7,367 nt of DNA. It comes from Alphaproteobacteria bacterium. GTDB taxonomy: Bacteria; Pseudomonadota; Alphaproteobacteria; Rhodospirillales; Rhodospirillaceae. Where the stretch lies: assembly GCA_015228695.1 (NCBI GenBank), contig JADGDA010000121.1, positions 1 through 7,367 on the forward strand, given 5' to 3'. The first letter of the stretch is position 1. Each line of letters starts with the position of its first letter. Below the pieces are notes generated by a model that saw nothing but the letters and a program-made list of their open reading frames with translations, was not told where the DNA came from and made no database searches. A program made the position numbers and the translations under genes. Below are positions 1 through 6,463 of the stretch, piece by piece.

Positions 1-221
1 CGCAGGTCGATGACCGGAATCCCCTTGCCGCGCAGAAGAATCATCCCGCGCATGAAGGGCGGGGTGTTGGGCACCCGGGTGAAGGGGCACAAATCGAGGA
101 CTTCCCGCACCTGGATGACGTTGATGGCGAAAATCTCCGCGTCGATGCCGAAGGTCAGATACTGGGCGTCCTCGTCGATTTTCGGCGGGGAACCGGTCTT
201 GCGCGCATCGGTCTGGTCCAT
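1..221 (-). CDS. cheW: CheW-like coupling protein, second copy (3' end cut by window)
   Basis: This is the N-terminal 73 codons of a CheW-family adaptor, which links receptor hairpins to CheA in the cytoplasmic array. Translation from the ATG at 221 gives an 18-20 residue variable lead, then the CheW beta-barrel start (YLTFGIDAEIFAINV), the segment VREVLDLCPFTRVPNTPPF, and RGMILLRGKGIPVIDL, which matches the family's conserved N[VL]RGx[VI]xPV[IV]DLR block. A complete CheW is about 150-180 residues, so slightly under half is visible. The start lies 15 bases after the stop of the preceding cheW, with an AGGA about ten bases upstream. It is clearly diverged from the neighbouring CheW (LCPFTRVPNTPPFM here against LPHVTDVPNSRSFV there), so it is a paralogue and not a recent copy. 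It could instead be the start of a longer CheW fusion (CheV-like), which the truncation hides. Confidence 0.93.
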   Translation of the reverse strand, partial: MDQTDARKTGSPPKIDEDAQYLTFGIDAEIFAINVIQVREVLDLCPFTRVPNTPPFMRGMILLRGKGIPVIDL

Positions 222-236
222 GGCGGTCGGTCCTGT

Positions 237-782
237 TCAGACGGCGGGCCGGGGGGATTCGGGCGAATCGGATGAAGGGCCGACATAGGCCGTTTCCTCG
301 GAGGCGAACACCCGGTCGATATCGATGATGATGATGAACTCGTCTCCGCGTTTACCGATGGCGCGGACGAATTCCGAGCGCCACGTCATCCCGACGCGCG
401 GAGCCTCCTCCAGGGACGCGGCGGCAACCTCGGTGACGCCGTAGACCTTGTCGGCCAGGGCCCCGACCAGGGTCGGCTCGCCGTCGATGAGCACATCCAT
501 CACCACGATGCGGGTCGTCGGGGTCGCCACGCCCTTTTCCATGCCGAATCGGGCGCGCAGGTCCGCGACGGGAACGACCTTGCCGCGCACGTTGATGAGG
601 CCGGTCACGAAGGAGCGGCTGTTGGGCACGTCGGTGACGTGGGGCAGGTCGAGAACCTCGTGGACCCGCTCGGTTTCCACGGCGAAGATCTCGTCCCGAA
701 GGCCCAGGGTCAGAATCAGCAACGGGGCCCCGCCCGCTTCGGCCACGGGGTCAGTAGCGCTGGAAGCTGGCATCTTCGGCAT
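237..782 (-). CDS. cheW: CheW coupling protein
   Basis: This is a 181-residue CheW adaptor that bridges receptor tips and the CheA P5 domain. After a variable lead of about 20 residues, the CheW fold starts at LLILTLGLRDEIFAVETERV. It continues through HEVLDLPHVTDVPNSRSFV, the conserved block INVRGKVVPVADLRARFG (residues about 63-80) and the C-terminal strand DEFIIIIDIDRVFASEE. A proline/serine-rich tail of about 15 residues follows. The length is normal for the family. The ATG at 782 is chosen because GAAGG lies five bases upstream; the alternative ATG at 773 would remove only three residues. Either start lies inside the 3' end of the upstream receptor gene (overlap 32 or 23 bases, different frame), which suggests translational coupling. 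The product probably serves the two receptors encoded just upstream. Identity is certain; which CheW of the pair dominates in the array cannot be told. Confidence 0.97.
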   Translation of the reverse strand: MPKMPASSATDPVAEAGGAPLLILTLGLRDEIFAVETERVHEVLDLPHVTDVPNSRSFVTGLINVRGKVVPVADLRARFGMEKGVATPTTRIVVMDVLIDGEPTLVGALADKVYGVTEVAAASLEEAPRVGMTWRSEFVRAIGKRGDEFIIIIDIDRVFASEETAYVGPSSDSPESPRPAV

Positions 783-2574
783 CCCCGCCTTCGTCGGCCT
801 CGTCGAGTTTCAGGATGACCCCCTTGACCTGCTGGGCCTGGGGATGGACCGGGGGATGGACCGGCGGCCGGGTTGCCGGGCGCGGATTGGCCGGTCCCTT
901 CCGGACGGGAGCCGGGTCCGCGCCCCGCCCCGCGCGCTTCGGCGCGACGCCGTGCCCCACGGCAGCCTCGGCAAGGCGGAAGAAGGCGATGGACGCCTGT
1001 AACTGCTCGGACTGGGCCGCCAGTTCCTCCGAGGTCGAGGACAACTGTTCGGCGGAACTGGCGTTGTGCTGGGTGACCTGATCGAGTTGCTGGATGGCGG
1101 AGTTGACCTGTTCGGTTCCCACGTTCTGTTCCCGCGAGGCGGCGCTGATCTCGGCCACCAGTTCGGCGGTGCGCTGGATATCGGGCACCAGCTTGGCCAG
1201 CATCTGGCCGGCCTGCTCCGAGGCGTGAAGGGTCTGGGCCGAAAGGGTGCCGATTTCCGCCGCCGCCGCTTGGCTGCGCTCGGCCAGCTTGCGCACCTCG
1301 GCGGCCACCACCGCGAATCCCCGCCCGTGTTCCCCGGCGCGGGCGGCCTCGATGGCGGCGTTGAGGGCGAGAAGGTCGGTCTGACGGGCGATTTCCTGGA
1401 CGATGTTGATCTTTTCGGCGATGGCGACCATGGCCGAAACCGCGCTGCCCACGGCCTCCCCGCTCTTTTCGGCGTCGGCGGCCGAGCGGTGGGCGATCTT
1501 CTCGGTTTCGGCGGCGTTGTCGGCGTTCTGCCGGATGTTGGCGGCCATTTCCTCCATGGACGAGGAGATTTCCTCGGTGGAGGAGGCCTGCTCGGCGGCG
1601 CCCTGGGACAGGGACCCCGACCCTGCGGACAGTTGCTGGGCCCCGGCGGCGACGTTCTCGGCGGCGGCCATGGCCTCGCCGACGATCTCGCGCAGCTTCG
1701 CCAGCATGGTCCGCAGGGCGATCCCGAGCACGTCCTTTTCCGACAACGGCTTGTGCTCGACGGTCAGATCCCCCGCAGCGATCGAGTCGGCGACCTGGGC
1801 CGTGGCGCGCAGGGTGGCGGTCATGCGGTTGAGTTCGCCGATCAGGTCCTTGATCTCGTCCTTGTTCTCGTAGATCAGCTCGTAATCGAGGTCCCCCCTG
1901 GCCACCGCCTTCGCCAGGGTGTTCACCTGCTCCAGCCCGCGCCCGACCCCGCGTGAAATCCACTGGCCGAGGGCCAGACCGATGCCCATTGCCAGAACGA
2001 GCATGCCTCCGTTCGTCCACGACACGCGGACGAAGCTCGAATCCGCGTCTTCGTGCACGTCGTCCAGGACCTTCAACTGATAGCCCGCCAGCCGCTCGAT
2101 CGCCTCGGCCATCGGATCGATCTGGGGATAGAGCCGCTTGTCCACGAACTGGTCCAGGGCGGCTTTGTCCTGCCTTTGCAGAATGTCGAGGAGTTCGTTG
2201 ACCGCAAGGTCGGCCGAGCGCATGCGCGGCTCCACCTCCGCGATCAGCGCCTTTTCATCCCCCAACTGGTCGGCGGTCAGGAAGGCCTTCCATTCCTTGC
2301 CGATGGTGTCCACGGCCATGGAAACGCTGCGCTTCGCCTCCACGAAGGAGACCGTTCCCGCCCTGGCCTTGTGGGCGGTGTCCACGATGTTCACGGCATA
2401 GGCGTTGGCGATGTGGGTCAACTGCCGGAGCGGGATCACGCTGTCGGCGTAGATGACGTCGATGCCCATCGACATCCGGTACATGCCCAGGAATCCGGCC
2501 CCCGCCGTCACCAGAATCATGAGCTGCATGACGAGGGGCATCAGGACGAGCTTGGCGGAAATTTTCGTGAACAT
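751..2574 (-). CDS. Methyl-accepting chemotaxis protein, four-helix-bundle sensor with apparent double HAMP
   Basis: This is a 607-residue transmembrane chemoreceptor. TM1 is about residues 8-30. A periplasmic four-helix-bundle (4HB_MCP-type) domain follows at about 31-183, including the motif NIVDTAHKARAG. TM2 is about 187-204. A HAMP runs from about 205 to 255 (ARGDLDYELIYENKDEIKDL), followed by a second HAMP-like unit at about 256-298 (VADSIAAGDLTVEHKPLSEK). The signalling helices run to about 533, with the hairpin-tip block EIARQTDLLALNAAIEAARA at 394-413. A candidate methylation pair is E334-E335 in the context ASSTEEISSS. The C-terminus is a Pro/His-rich flexible linker, an acidic stretch and the end SFQRY. 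Relative to the upstream paralogue it is collinear for 250 residues, then carries 39 extra residues that account for the second HAMP. The start sits 15 bases after that gene's stop, behind a GGGAAG. The ligand is not predictable from sequence. Confidence 0.97.
   Translation of the reverse strand: MFTKISAKLVLMPLVMQLMILVTAGAGFLGMYRMSMGIDVIYADSVIPLRQLTHIANAYAVNIVDTAHKARAGTVSFVEAKRSVSMAVDTIGKEWKAFLTADQLGDEKALIAEVEPRMRSADLAVNELLDILQRQDKAALDQFVDKRLYPQIDPMAEAIERLAGYQLKVLDDVHEDADSSFVRVSWTNGGMLVLAMGIGLALGQWISRGVGRGLEQVNTLAKAVARGDLDYELIYENKDEIKDLIGELNRMTATLRATAQVADSIAAGDLTVEHKPLSEKDVLGIALRTMLAKLREIVGEAMAAAENVAAGAQQLSAGSGSLSQGAAEQASSTEEISSSMEEMAANIRQNADNAAETEKIAHRSAADAEKSGEAVGSAVSAMVAIAEKINIVQEIARQTDLLALNAAIEAARAGEHGRGFAVVAAEVRKLAERSQAAAAEIGTLSAQTLHASEQAGQMLAKLVPDIQRTAELVAEISAASREQNVGTEQVNSAIQQLDQVTQHNASSAEQLSSTSEELAAQSEQLQASIAFFRLAEAAVGHGVAPKRAGRGADPAPVRKGPANPRPATRPPVHPPVHPQAQQVKGVILKLDEADEGGDAEDASFQRY
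844..867 (-). repeat. Two 12-bp tandem repeats coding PPVH-PPVH in receptor tail
   Basis: Two adjacent 12-base units (atggaccggggg and atggaccggcgg on the plus strand, one mismatch) encode residues 570-577 as PPVH twice. They lie in the flexible linker between the signalling helices and the C-terminal SFQRY of the second receptor. The other receptor carries a different His/Pro repeat at the same place. Confidence 0.8.
1304..1383 (-). repeat. 80-bp segment identical to 3155-3234 (receptor hairpin tip)
   Basis: This segment of the second receptor gene is base-for-base identical to 3155-3234 of the first, and encodes most of the hairpin tip that contacts CheW and CheA. Identity includes every third-codon position. 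It continues nearly unbroken to about position 1424, with substitutions seen at 1384 and at one base near 1414. The sensor regions of the two genes are much more diverged, so this looks like a recombinational (gene-conversion) tract in a duplicated pair. Confidence 0.9.
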
Positions 2575-2579
2575 CGCGT

Positions 2580-2585
2580 CTTCCC
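2580..2585 (-). promoter_or_regulatory. Ribosome binding site of the second receptor gene
   Basis: GGGAAG on the minus strand lies five bases before the ATG at 2574. It sits in the 15-base gap after the TGA of the preceding receptor and supports that ATG as the start. Confidence 0.7.
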
Positions 2586-2589
2586 GTGA

Positions 2590-4308
2590 TCAATAGCGGC
2601 GAAAACCCAAATCCTCGTCGTCGGCTCCGCCGTCTCCGTCGGAGTGTTCGAGACGAAGAGCGAATCCCTTGGCGGCGAGCCCCTTGGCGACCGGGGGATG
2701 ATGGCGCGGCGCGGGCTTCAACCGGTTCTGCCCCCCCAAAGGATGGGCCTCCGGCGGATGGGCCCCCGGAGGATGGACGTGGCGGACGGCGGCCGCCCCC
2801 CGGCTGGCGGGTTCGGAGGCGCCCACCTGGAAAAAGGCGATGACGGCCAGAAGCTGCTCGGACTGGGCCGCCAGTTCCTCCGAGGTCGAGGACAGTTGCT
2901 CCGCTGCGCTGGCGTTCTGCTGGGTGACCTGATCGAGTTGCTGGATGGCGGTTCCGATCTGATCGGCCCCGATGTTCTGTTCCCGCGAGGCGGCGCTGAT
3001 CTCGGCCACCAGTTCGGCGGTACGCTGGATGTCCGGCACCAGCTTGGCCAGCATCTGGCGGGCCTTTTCGGACACCTGGAGCGTCTGGGTGGACAGCCCG
3101 CTGATTTCCGACGCGGCCGTCTGGCTGCGCTCGGCCAGCTTGCGCACCTCCGAAGCCACCACCGCGAATCCCCGCCCGTGTTCCCCGGCGCGGGCGGCCT
3201 CGATGGCGGCGTTGAGGGCGAGAAGGTCGGTCTGGCGGGCGATTTCCTGGACGATGTTGATCTTCTCGGCGATGGTCTGCATGGCGTCCACCGCGCTGCC
3301 CACCGCCTCCCCGCTCCGTTCGGCATCGGAGGCCGACTGGCGGGCGATTTTCTCGGTTTCGGTGGCGTTGTCGGCGTTCTGCCGGATGTTGGCCGCCATT
3401 TCCTCCATCGAGGAGGACGCCTGCTCGGTGGAGGAGGCCTGCTCGGCGGCTCCCTGGGACAGGGTCAGGGACCCGGCGTTGAGTTGCTGGGCGCCGGAGG
3501 CGACGTTTCCGGCGGCGCTCGTCACCTCGGCCACCACCTCCAGCAGCTTCTCCGTCATCCCGTTGAGGTGCCCGATCAGGTCGCCGATTTCGTCCGCCCC
3601 CTTGTGGGCGACCGTGTGGGTCAGATCGCCCCCGGCCACCGCGCGGGCCAACTCGCCGGCGCTGTCGAGGCCGTGAATGATGCCCGTCGCCACCCACAGG
3701 GCGATGCCGACGCCGATGAAGACGGCGACGAACGCGGTGCCCCAGATCACCCAGGACAGATAGCGCGCCTCGTCCTCGTTGCGATCGTGGATATCCCTCG
3801 CGGCCGCCACCTGATAGGCGATCAGTCTGCCCAGGGTTTCGGTCACCGGGTCGATTTGGGGATAGAGGCGTTTTTCGACGAACTGCGCCAAGGCCGGAGC
3901 ATCCTGGCGGCGGAGGACGTCCAGAAGTTCGTCCGCGGCGGCGGCGGCAACGCGCATGCGCGGGTCCACCTCGGCGATCAGCCCCTTCTCGTCCTCGGTC
4001 AGATGCTTCGCCTGGAAATCCTTCCACTCCGTGCCGATATGGGTCTGCGCCTGGATCACGTTCTGCTCCGCCTCGCGACGGGAGATGGCGCCGCTCCTGG
4101 CCTTGTGCGCGCTGTCCACGATGTTGATCGTGTAGAAGTCGGAGACGCGCTTCAGTTGTTCGATCGGAACGAGGCGGTTCTCGAAGACGACGGAGGTGGC
4201 CATCTCCATTTCCGTCGTGCCGAAATACCCGGTGCCGCTCGCCACCACGATCATGAGCACCATGATGCCGGGGATGAGGAGAAGCTTGTGTTTGATCTTC
4301 ACGAACAT
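2590..4308 (-). CDS. Methyl-accepting chemotaxis protein, four-helix-bundle sensor with single HAMP
   Basis: This is a 572-residue transmembrane chemoreceptor. TM1 is about residues 8-29 (LLLIPGIMVLMIVVASGTGY). A periplasmic four-helix-bundle domain spans about 30-182 and includes NIVDSAHKARSG and QFVEKRLYPQIDP. TM2 is about 184-207, and one HAMP follows at about 208-258 (VAGGDLTHTVAHKGADEIGD). The signalling helices run to about 494, with the tip block EIARQTDLLALNAAIEAARA at 355-374. A candidate methylation pair is E295-Q296 (context ASSTEQASSS); the encoded Gln would need deamidation to become a methyl acceptor. The tail is His/Pro-rich (HPPGA-HPPEA-HPLGG at 512-526), then acidic, ending GFRRY. 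The ATG at 4308 is three bases after the cheA stop, behind an AGGAG. The neighbouring receptor is a clear paralogue. Expression with cheA suggests the pair feeds this CheA; the ligand is unknown. Confidence 0.97.
   Translation of the reverse strand: MFVKIKHKLLLIPGIMVLMIVVASGTGYFGTTEMEMATSVVFENRLVPIEQLKRVSDFYTINIVDSAHKARSGAISRREAEQNVIQAQTHIGTEWKDFQAKHLTEDEKGLIAEVDPRMRVAAAAADELLDVLRRQDAPALAQFVEKRLYPQIDPVTETLGRLIAYQVAAARDIHDRNEDEARYLSWVIWGTAFVAVFIGVGIALWVATGIIHGLDSAGELARAVAGGDLTHTVAHKGADEIGDLIGHLNGMTEKLLEVVAEVTSAAGNVASGAQQLNAGSLTLSQGAAEQASSTEQASSSMEEMAANIRQNADNATETEKIARQSASDAERSGEAVGSAVDAMQTIAEKINIVQEIARQTDLLALNAAIEAARAGEHGRGFAVVASEVRKLAERSQTAASEISGLSTQTLQVSEKARQMLAKLVPDIQRTAELVAEISAASREQNIGADQIGTAIQQLDQVTQQNASAAEQLSSTSEELAAQSEQLLAVIAFFQVGASEPASRGAAAVRHVHPPGAHPPEAHPLGGQNRLKPAPRHHPPVAKGLAAKGFALRLEHSDGDGGADDEDLGFRRY
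2731..2775 (-). repeat. Three degenerate 15-bp tandem repeats coding HPPxA in receptor tail
   Basis: Three 15-base units encode residues 512-526 of the first receptor as HPPGA, HPPEA and HPLGG. On the plus strand a GGATGG core recurs every 15 bases (about 2741, 2756 and 2771). They lie in the low-complexity linker before the C-terminal GFRRY. The third unit is partly degenerate. The repeats probably lengthen a flexible tether; any metal binding by the histidines is speculation. Confidence 0.75.
3155..3234 (-). repeat. 80-bp segment identical to 1304-1383 (receptor hairpin tip)
   Basis: This is the partner of the identical tract in the downstream receptor gene. A second perfect match of 41 bases links 2854-2894 with 1003-1043, near the end of the signalling domain. 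Confidence 0.9.
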
Positions 4309-4311
4309 GAC

Positions 4312-6453
4312 CTACTCCTGCTCTCCCACCGGCGAGGCTATCCCGGCCGCCTTGAGACGTTCTTCCCGCTTCTGGGCGAAAGCGACGATGTGCGGCACGT
4401 CCAGAATCAGCGCGACCGTGCCGTCGCCCAGGATGGTGGCTCCGGAAAACTCCCTCACCTCCCGGTGCAGCTTCGACAGCGATTTGATCACCGTCTGATA
4501 CTGACCGACCACCTGATCCACCACCAGTCCCACCCGTTCCTCTCCCGAGGCGACGATGACCACCTTCTGGAACCGTTCCGCCGTTCCCCCGTCGTTGAAC
4601 AGCGCGCGCAGCCTGAGAAAGGGGACGATGGCGTCCCGGATGTTGAGGAAACTGCGCCCGCCCGAGCGTTGATCCTGACCGGGGGTCAGTTCGACGCACT
4701 CCTCGATCGCCGACAGGGGAATGACGTAGCGGTTGCCGCCCACCCGCACCAGAAGGCCGTCGATGATGGCCAGGGTCAACGGCAATCGGCAGGTGATGAC
4801 CGAGCCCTGTTCCGGCGTGCTCGCGATGTCGATGGTTCCGCGCAGGGCGTCGATGGCGCGCTTGACCACGTCCATGCCGACCCCCCGGCCGGAGACGCCG
4901 GTCACCCTCTGGCTGGTGGAGAAGCCGGGCTGGAATACCAGGGCGAACAGCTCGGACTCGGACGCTTCCTGACCCGGAGCGAGAAGCCCCCGTTCCTCCG
5001 CCTTGGCCCGGATCGCCGCGCCGTCCATCCCCCCCCCGTCGTCGGAGATGGTGATGAGGACCTGGGCCCCGGAGTGAACGGCCGCGAGGTGGACGCTGCC
5101 GGCCGGAGGCTTGCCCCGCGCGGCCCGGGTCTCCGCGTCCTCGATGCCGTGGTCCACGGCGTTGCGGATCAGGTGGATCAGGGGATCGTTGAGGTTCTCG
5201 ATCACCGTCTTATCGAGTTCGGTCTCCTCCCCCGACATCGTGAGTTCGACGGTCTTGCCGAGTTCGATGGACAGGTCGTGGACCACGCGCCGGAACTTGC
5301 CGAACAGGGTGCCGATCGGCAGCATCCGGATGCCCATGGTGGTGTCCCGCAGCCCCGAGGCGAGGCGCCCGATCTCCTCGGCCACCGACTTCAGCCCCAT
5401 GTCCTCGCCGGCCGAGGCGGCCTGGGCCAGGCGGGCGTGGGCGATGACCAGCTCGCCCACCTGATCCATGAGCGCGTCCAGGCGCTCCGCCGGCACGCGG
5501 ATTCCGGTCGCGGCGGACGACGGGGCCCCCGGACGGCCCTGGGCGACCCGGTTCAGGTGCCGCTGTTCGACGAGGGCGGATTTGACGAGGGAGGGCGACA
5601 CCTTGCCCTCGCGGACCAGAAGATTGCCGAGCCGCTCCTGCTTGTCCAAGGTGTCGGCCAGGGCCTCGGTCGCGATGTCGCCGCGCTCGACCAGGATTTC
5701 GCCGACCCGCTTGGCCGCGCTTTCCTCGGCGGGGTCCAGCACCACCTCGATCTTGAGGGCCGCCTGATCGGCGACGAAGATGAAGACGTCCTCGATCTCC
5801 GCCTGGGGCCGTCCGCTGGTGAGCAGGATGTCCCAGGCCGCGTAGCACGCCGTCGGGTCCAGATCCTCCAGCGGCGGGATATCGTCCGTGATGGCGGTGA
5901 CCGCGCACCGCCCCAACCCCCGCAGCTCGTCGAGCAGCAGCAGCGGATTGGTTCCGAAGCGCATCACCTCGCGTCCGGGGCGGAACCGGATGCGGTAGGT
6001 CGCGGCGGTCCGGTCCTCCCCGTCCCGGAGACCGCCGGTGGAGGCGGGGGCATCCCCCCGGGATTCCGCCCGGAAACCGGTTCCGGTCAACTCCCGGAAC
6101 GACGCCCGCAGGACATCGCCCCGGACCTGATCGGCGGTGCCGGGGGAGTCCACCAGCGCCCGGATGTGGTCCAGGGCGGCCAGCGTAAGGTTCACCAACT
6201 CGGCGCCGACGGCCAGCTTGCCGTTGCGCACGCAATCGAAGGCGCTTTCCATGTCGTGGGCAAAGGAGGCCAGGGCGTCGAAGCCAAACATCGCCCCGGA
6301 CCCCTTCAGGGTATGCAGGGCGCGGAAGACCGTGTCGACCAGATCCCGGTCGCCGGGACGGTCCGCCAGATCAAGAAGCGCCCCTTCGAGCTGGACCAGG
6401 AGGTCCGCCGCCTCCTGACGGAACGTCGCCGTATGGTCCAAGGCGCCCCCCAT
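4312..6453 (-). CDS. cheA: Chemotaxis histidine kinase CheA
   Basis: This 713-residue cytoplasmic kinase autophosphorylates under receptor control and phosphorylates CheY. P1 (HPt, about 1-125) has the phosphoacceptor His47 in RALHTLKGSGAMFG. A P2-like regulator-docking domain spans about 152-240. A linker at 249-297 holds two 24-residue repeats. P3, the dimerisation domain, is about 318-395 (PAERLDALMDQVGELV). P4 ATPase has an N box (HLIRNAVDHGIE, 427-438), G1 (DDGGGMD, 471-477), F box (FQPGFST, 507-513) and G2 (GRGVGMDVVK, 522-531). P5, the CheW-like domain, is about 560-700. All catalytic motifs are intact and the length is within the usual CheA range. The ATG at 6453 is preceded by AGGGG/GGGGAG. 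The gene is in the same frame as cheY, separated from it by a 15-bp repeat array carrying in-frame stops. The receptor ATG follows its stop by three bases. Confidence 0.98.
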   Translation of the reverse strand: MGGALDHTATFRQEAADLLVQLEGALLDLADRPGDRDLVDTVFRALHTLKGSGAMFGFDALASFAHDMESAFDCVRNGKLAVGAELVNLTLAALDHIRALVDSPGTADQVRGDVLRASFRELTGTGFRAESRGDAPASTGGLRDGEDRTAATYRIRFRPGREVMRFGTNPLLLLDELRGLGRCAVTAITDDIPPLEDLDPTACYAAWDILLTSGRPQAEIEDVFIFVADQAALKIEVVLDPAEESAAKRVGEILVERGDIATEALADTLDKQERLGNLLVREGKVSPSLVKSALVEQRHLNRVAQGRPGAPSSAATGIRVPAERLDALMDQVGELVIAHARLAQAASAGEDMGLKSVAEEIGRLASGLRDTTMGIRMLPIGTLFGKFRRVVHDLSIELGKTVELTMSGEETELDKTVIENLNDPLIHLIRNAVDHGIEDAETRAARGKPPAGSVHLAAVHSGAQVLITISDDGGGMDGAAIRAKAEERGLLAPGQEASESELFALVFQPGFSTSQRVTGVSGRGVGMDVVKRAIDALRGTIDIASTPEQGSVITCRLPLTLAIIDGLLVRVGGNRYVIPLSAIEECVELTPGQDQRSGGRSFLNIRDAIVPFLRLRALFNDGGTAERFQKVVIVASGEERVGLVVDQVVGQYQTVIKSLSKLHREVREFSGATILGDGTVALILDVPHIVAFAQKREERLKAAGIASPVGEQE
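4315..4319 (-). promoter_or_regulatory. Ribosome binding site of first receptor, inside the end of cheA
   Basis: AGGAG on the minus strand lies six bases before the receptor ATG at 4308. It is formed by the last sense codons of cheA, directly before its TAG (4314-4312). A ribosome terminating on cheA therefore covers this site, which favours coupled translation of kinase and receptor. Confidence 0.8.
5563..5709 (-). other. Two 24-residue MshEN-like repeats in the CheA linker
   Basis: Within CheA, residues 249-272 and 274-297 are two copies of one pattern: R-[VL]-G-x-x-L-V-x-x-G-x-[IV], then hydrophobics at positions 17 and 21 and Gln at position 24. Shared cores are RVGEILVERGDI and RLGNLLVREGKV. 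Position 17 is Leu in the first and Val in the second. They lie between the P2-like domain and P3. The pattern resembles the motif of MshEN domains of PilB/MshE/GspE-type ATPases, some of which bind cyclic-di-GMP. Two departures are visible: position 11 is Asp or Lys where MshEN has a hydrophobic, and the spacer between copies is one residue where MshEN has about five. The repeat is directly visible; ligand binding is inference. Confidence 0.75.
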
Positions 6454-6457
6454 GCCG

Positions 6458-6463
6458 CTCCCC
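6458..6463 (-). promoter_or_regulatory. Ribosome binding site of cheA, at the edge of the tandem repeat
   Basis: GGGGAG on the minus strand ends four bases before the cheA ATG; the overlapping AGGGG (6464-6460) is six bases away. The AGGG part belongs to the last copy of the 15-bp repeat, so each repeat copy carries a similar TAGGG sequence. Confidence 0.75.

Noticed and set aside
2255..4699. A minus-strand frame open for about 814 codons across both receptors and the end of cheA
   Set aside because: It is out of frame with the receptors and cheA, is arginine/glycine/proline-rich, and repeats itself only because the two receptor genes are paralogous.
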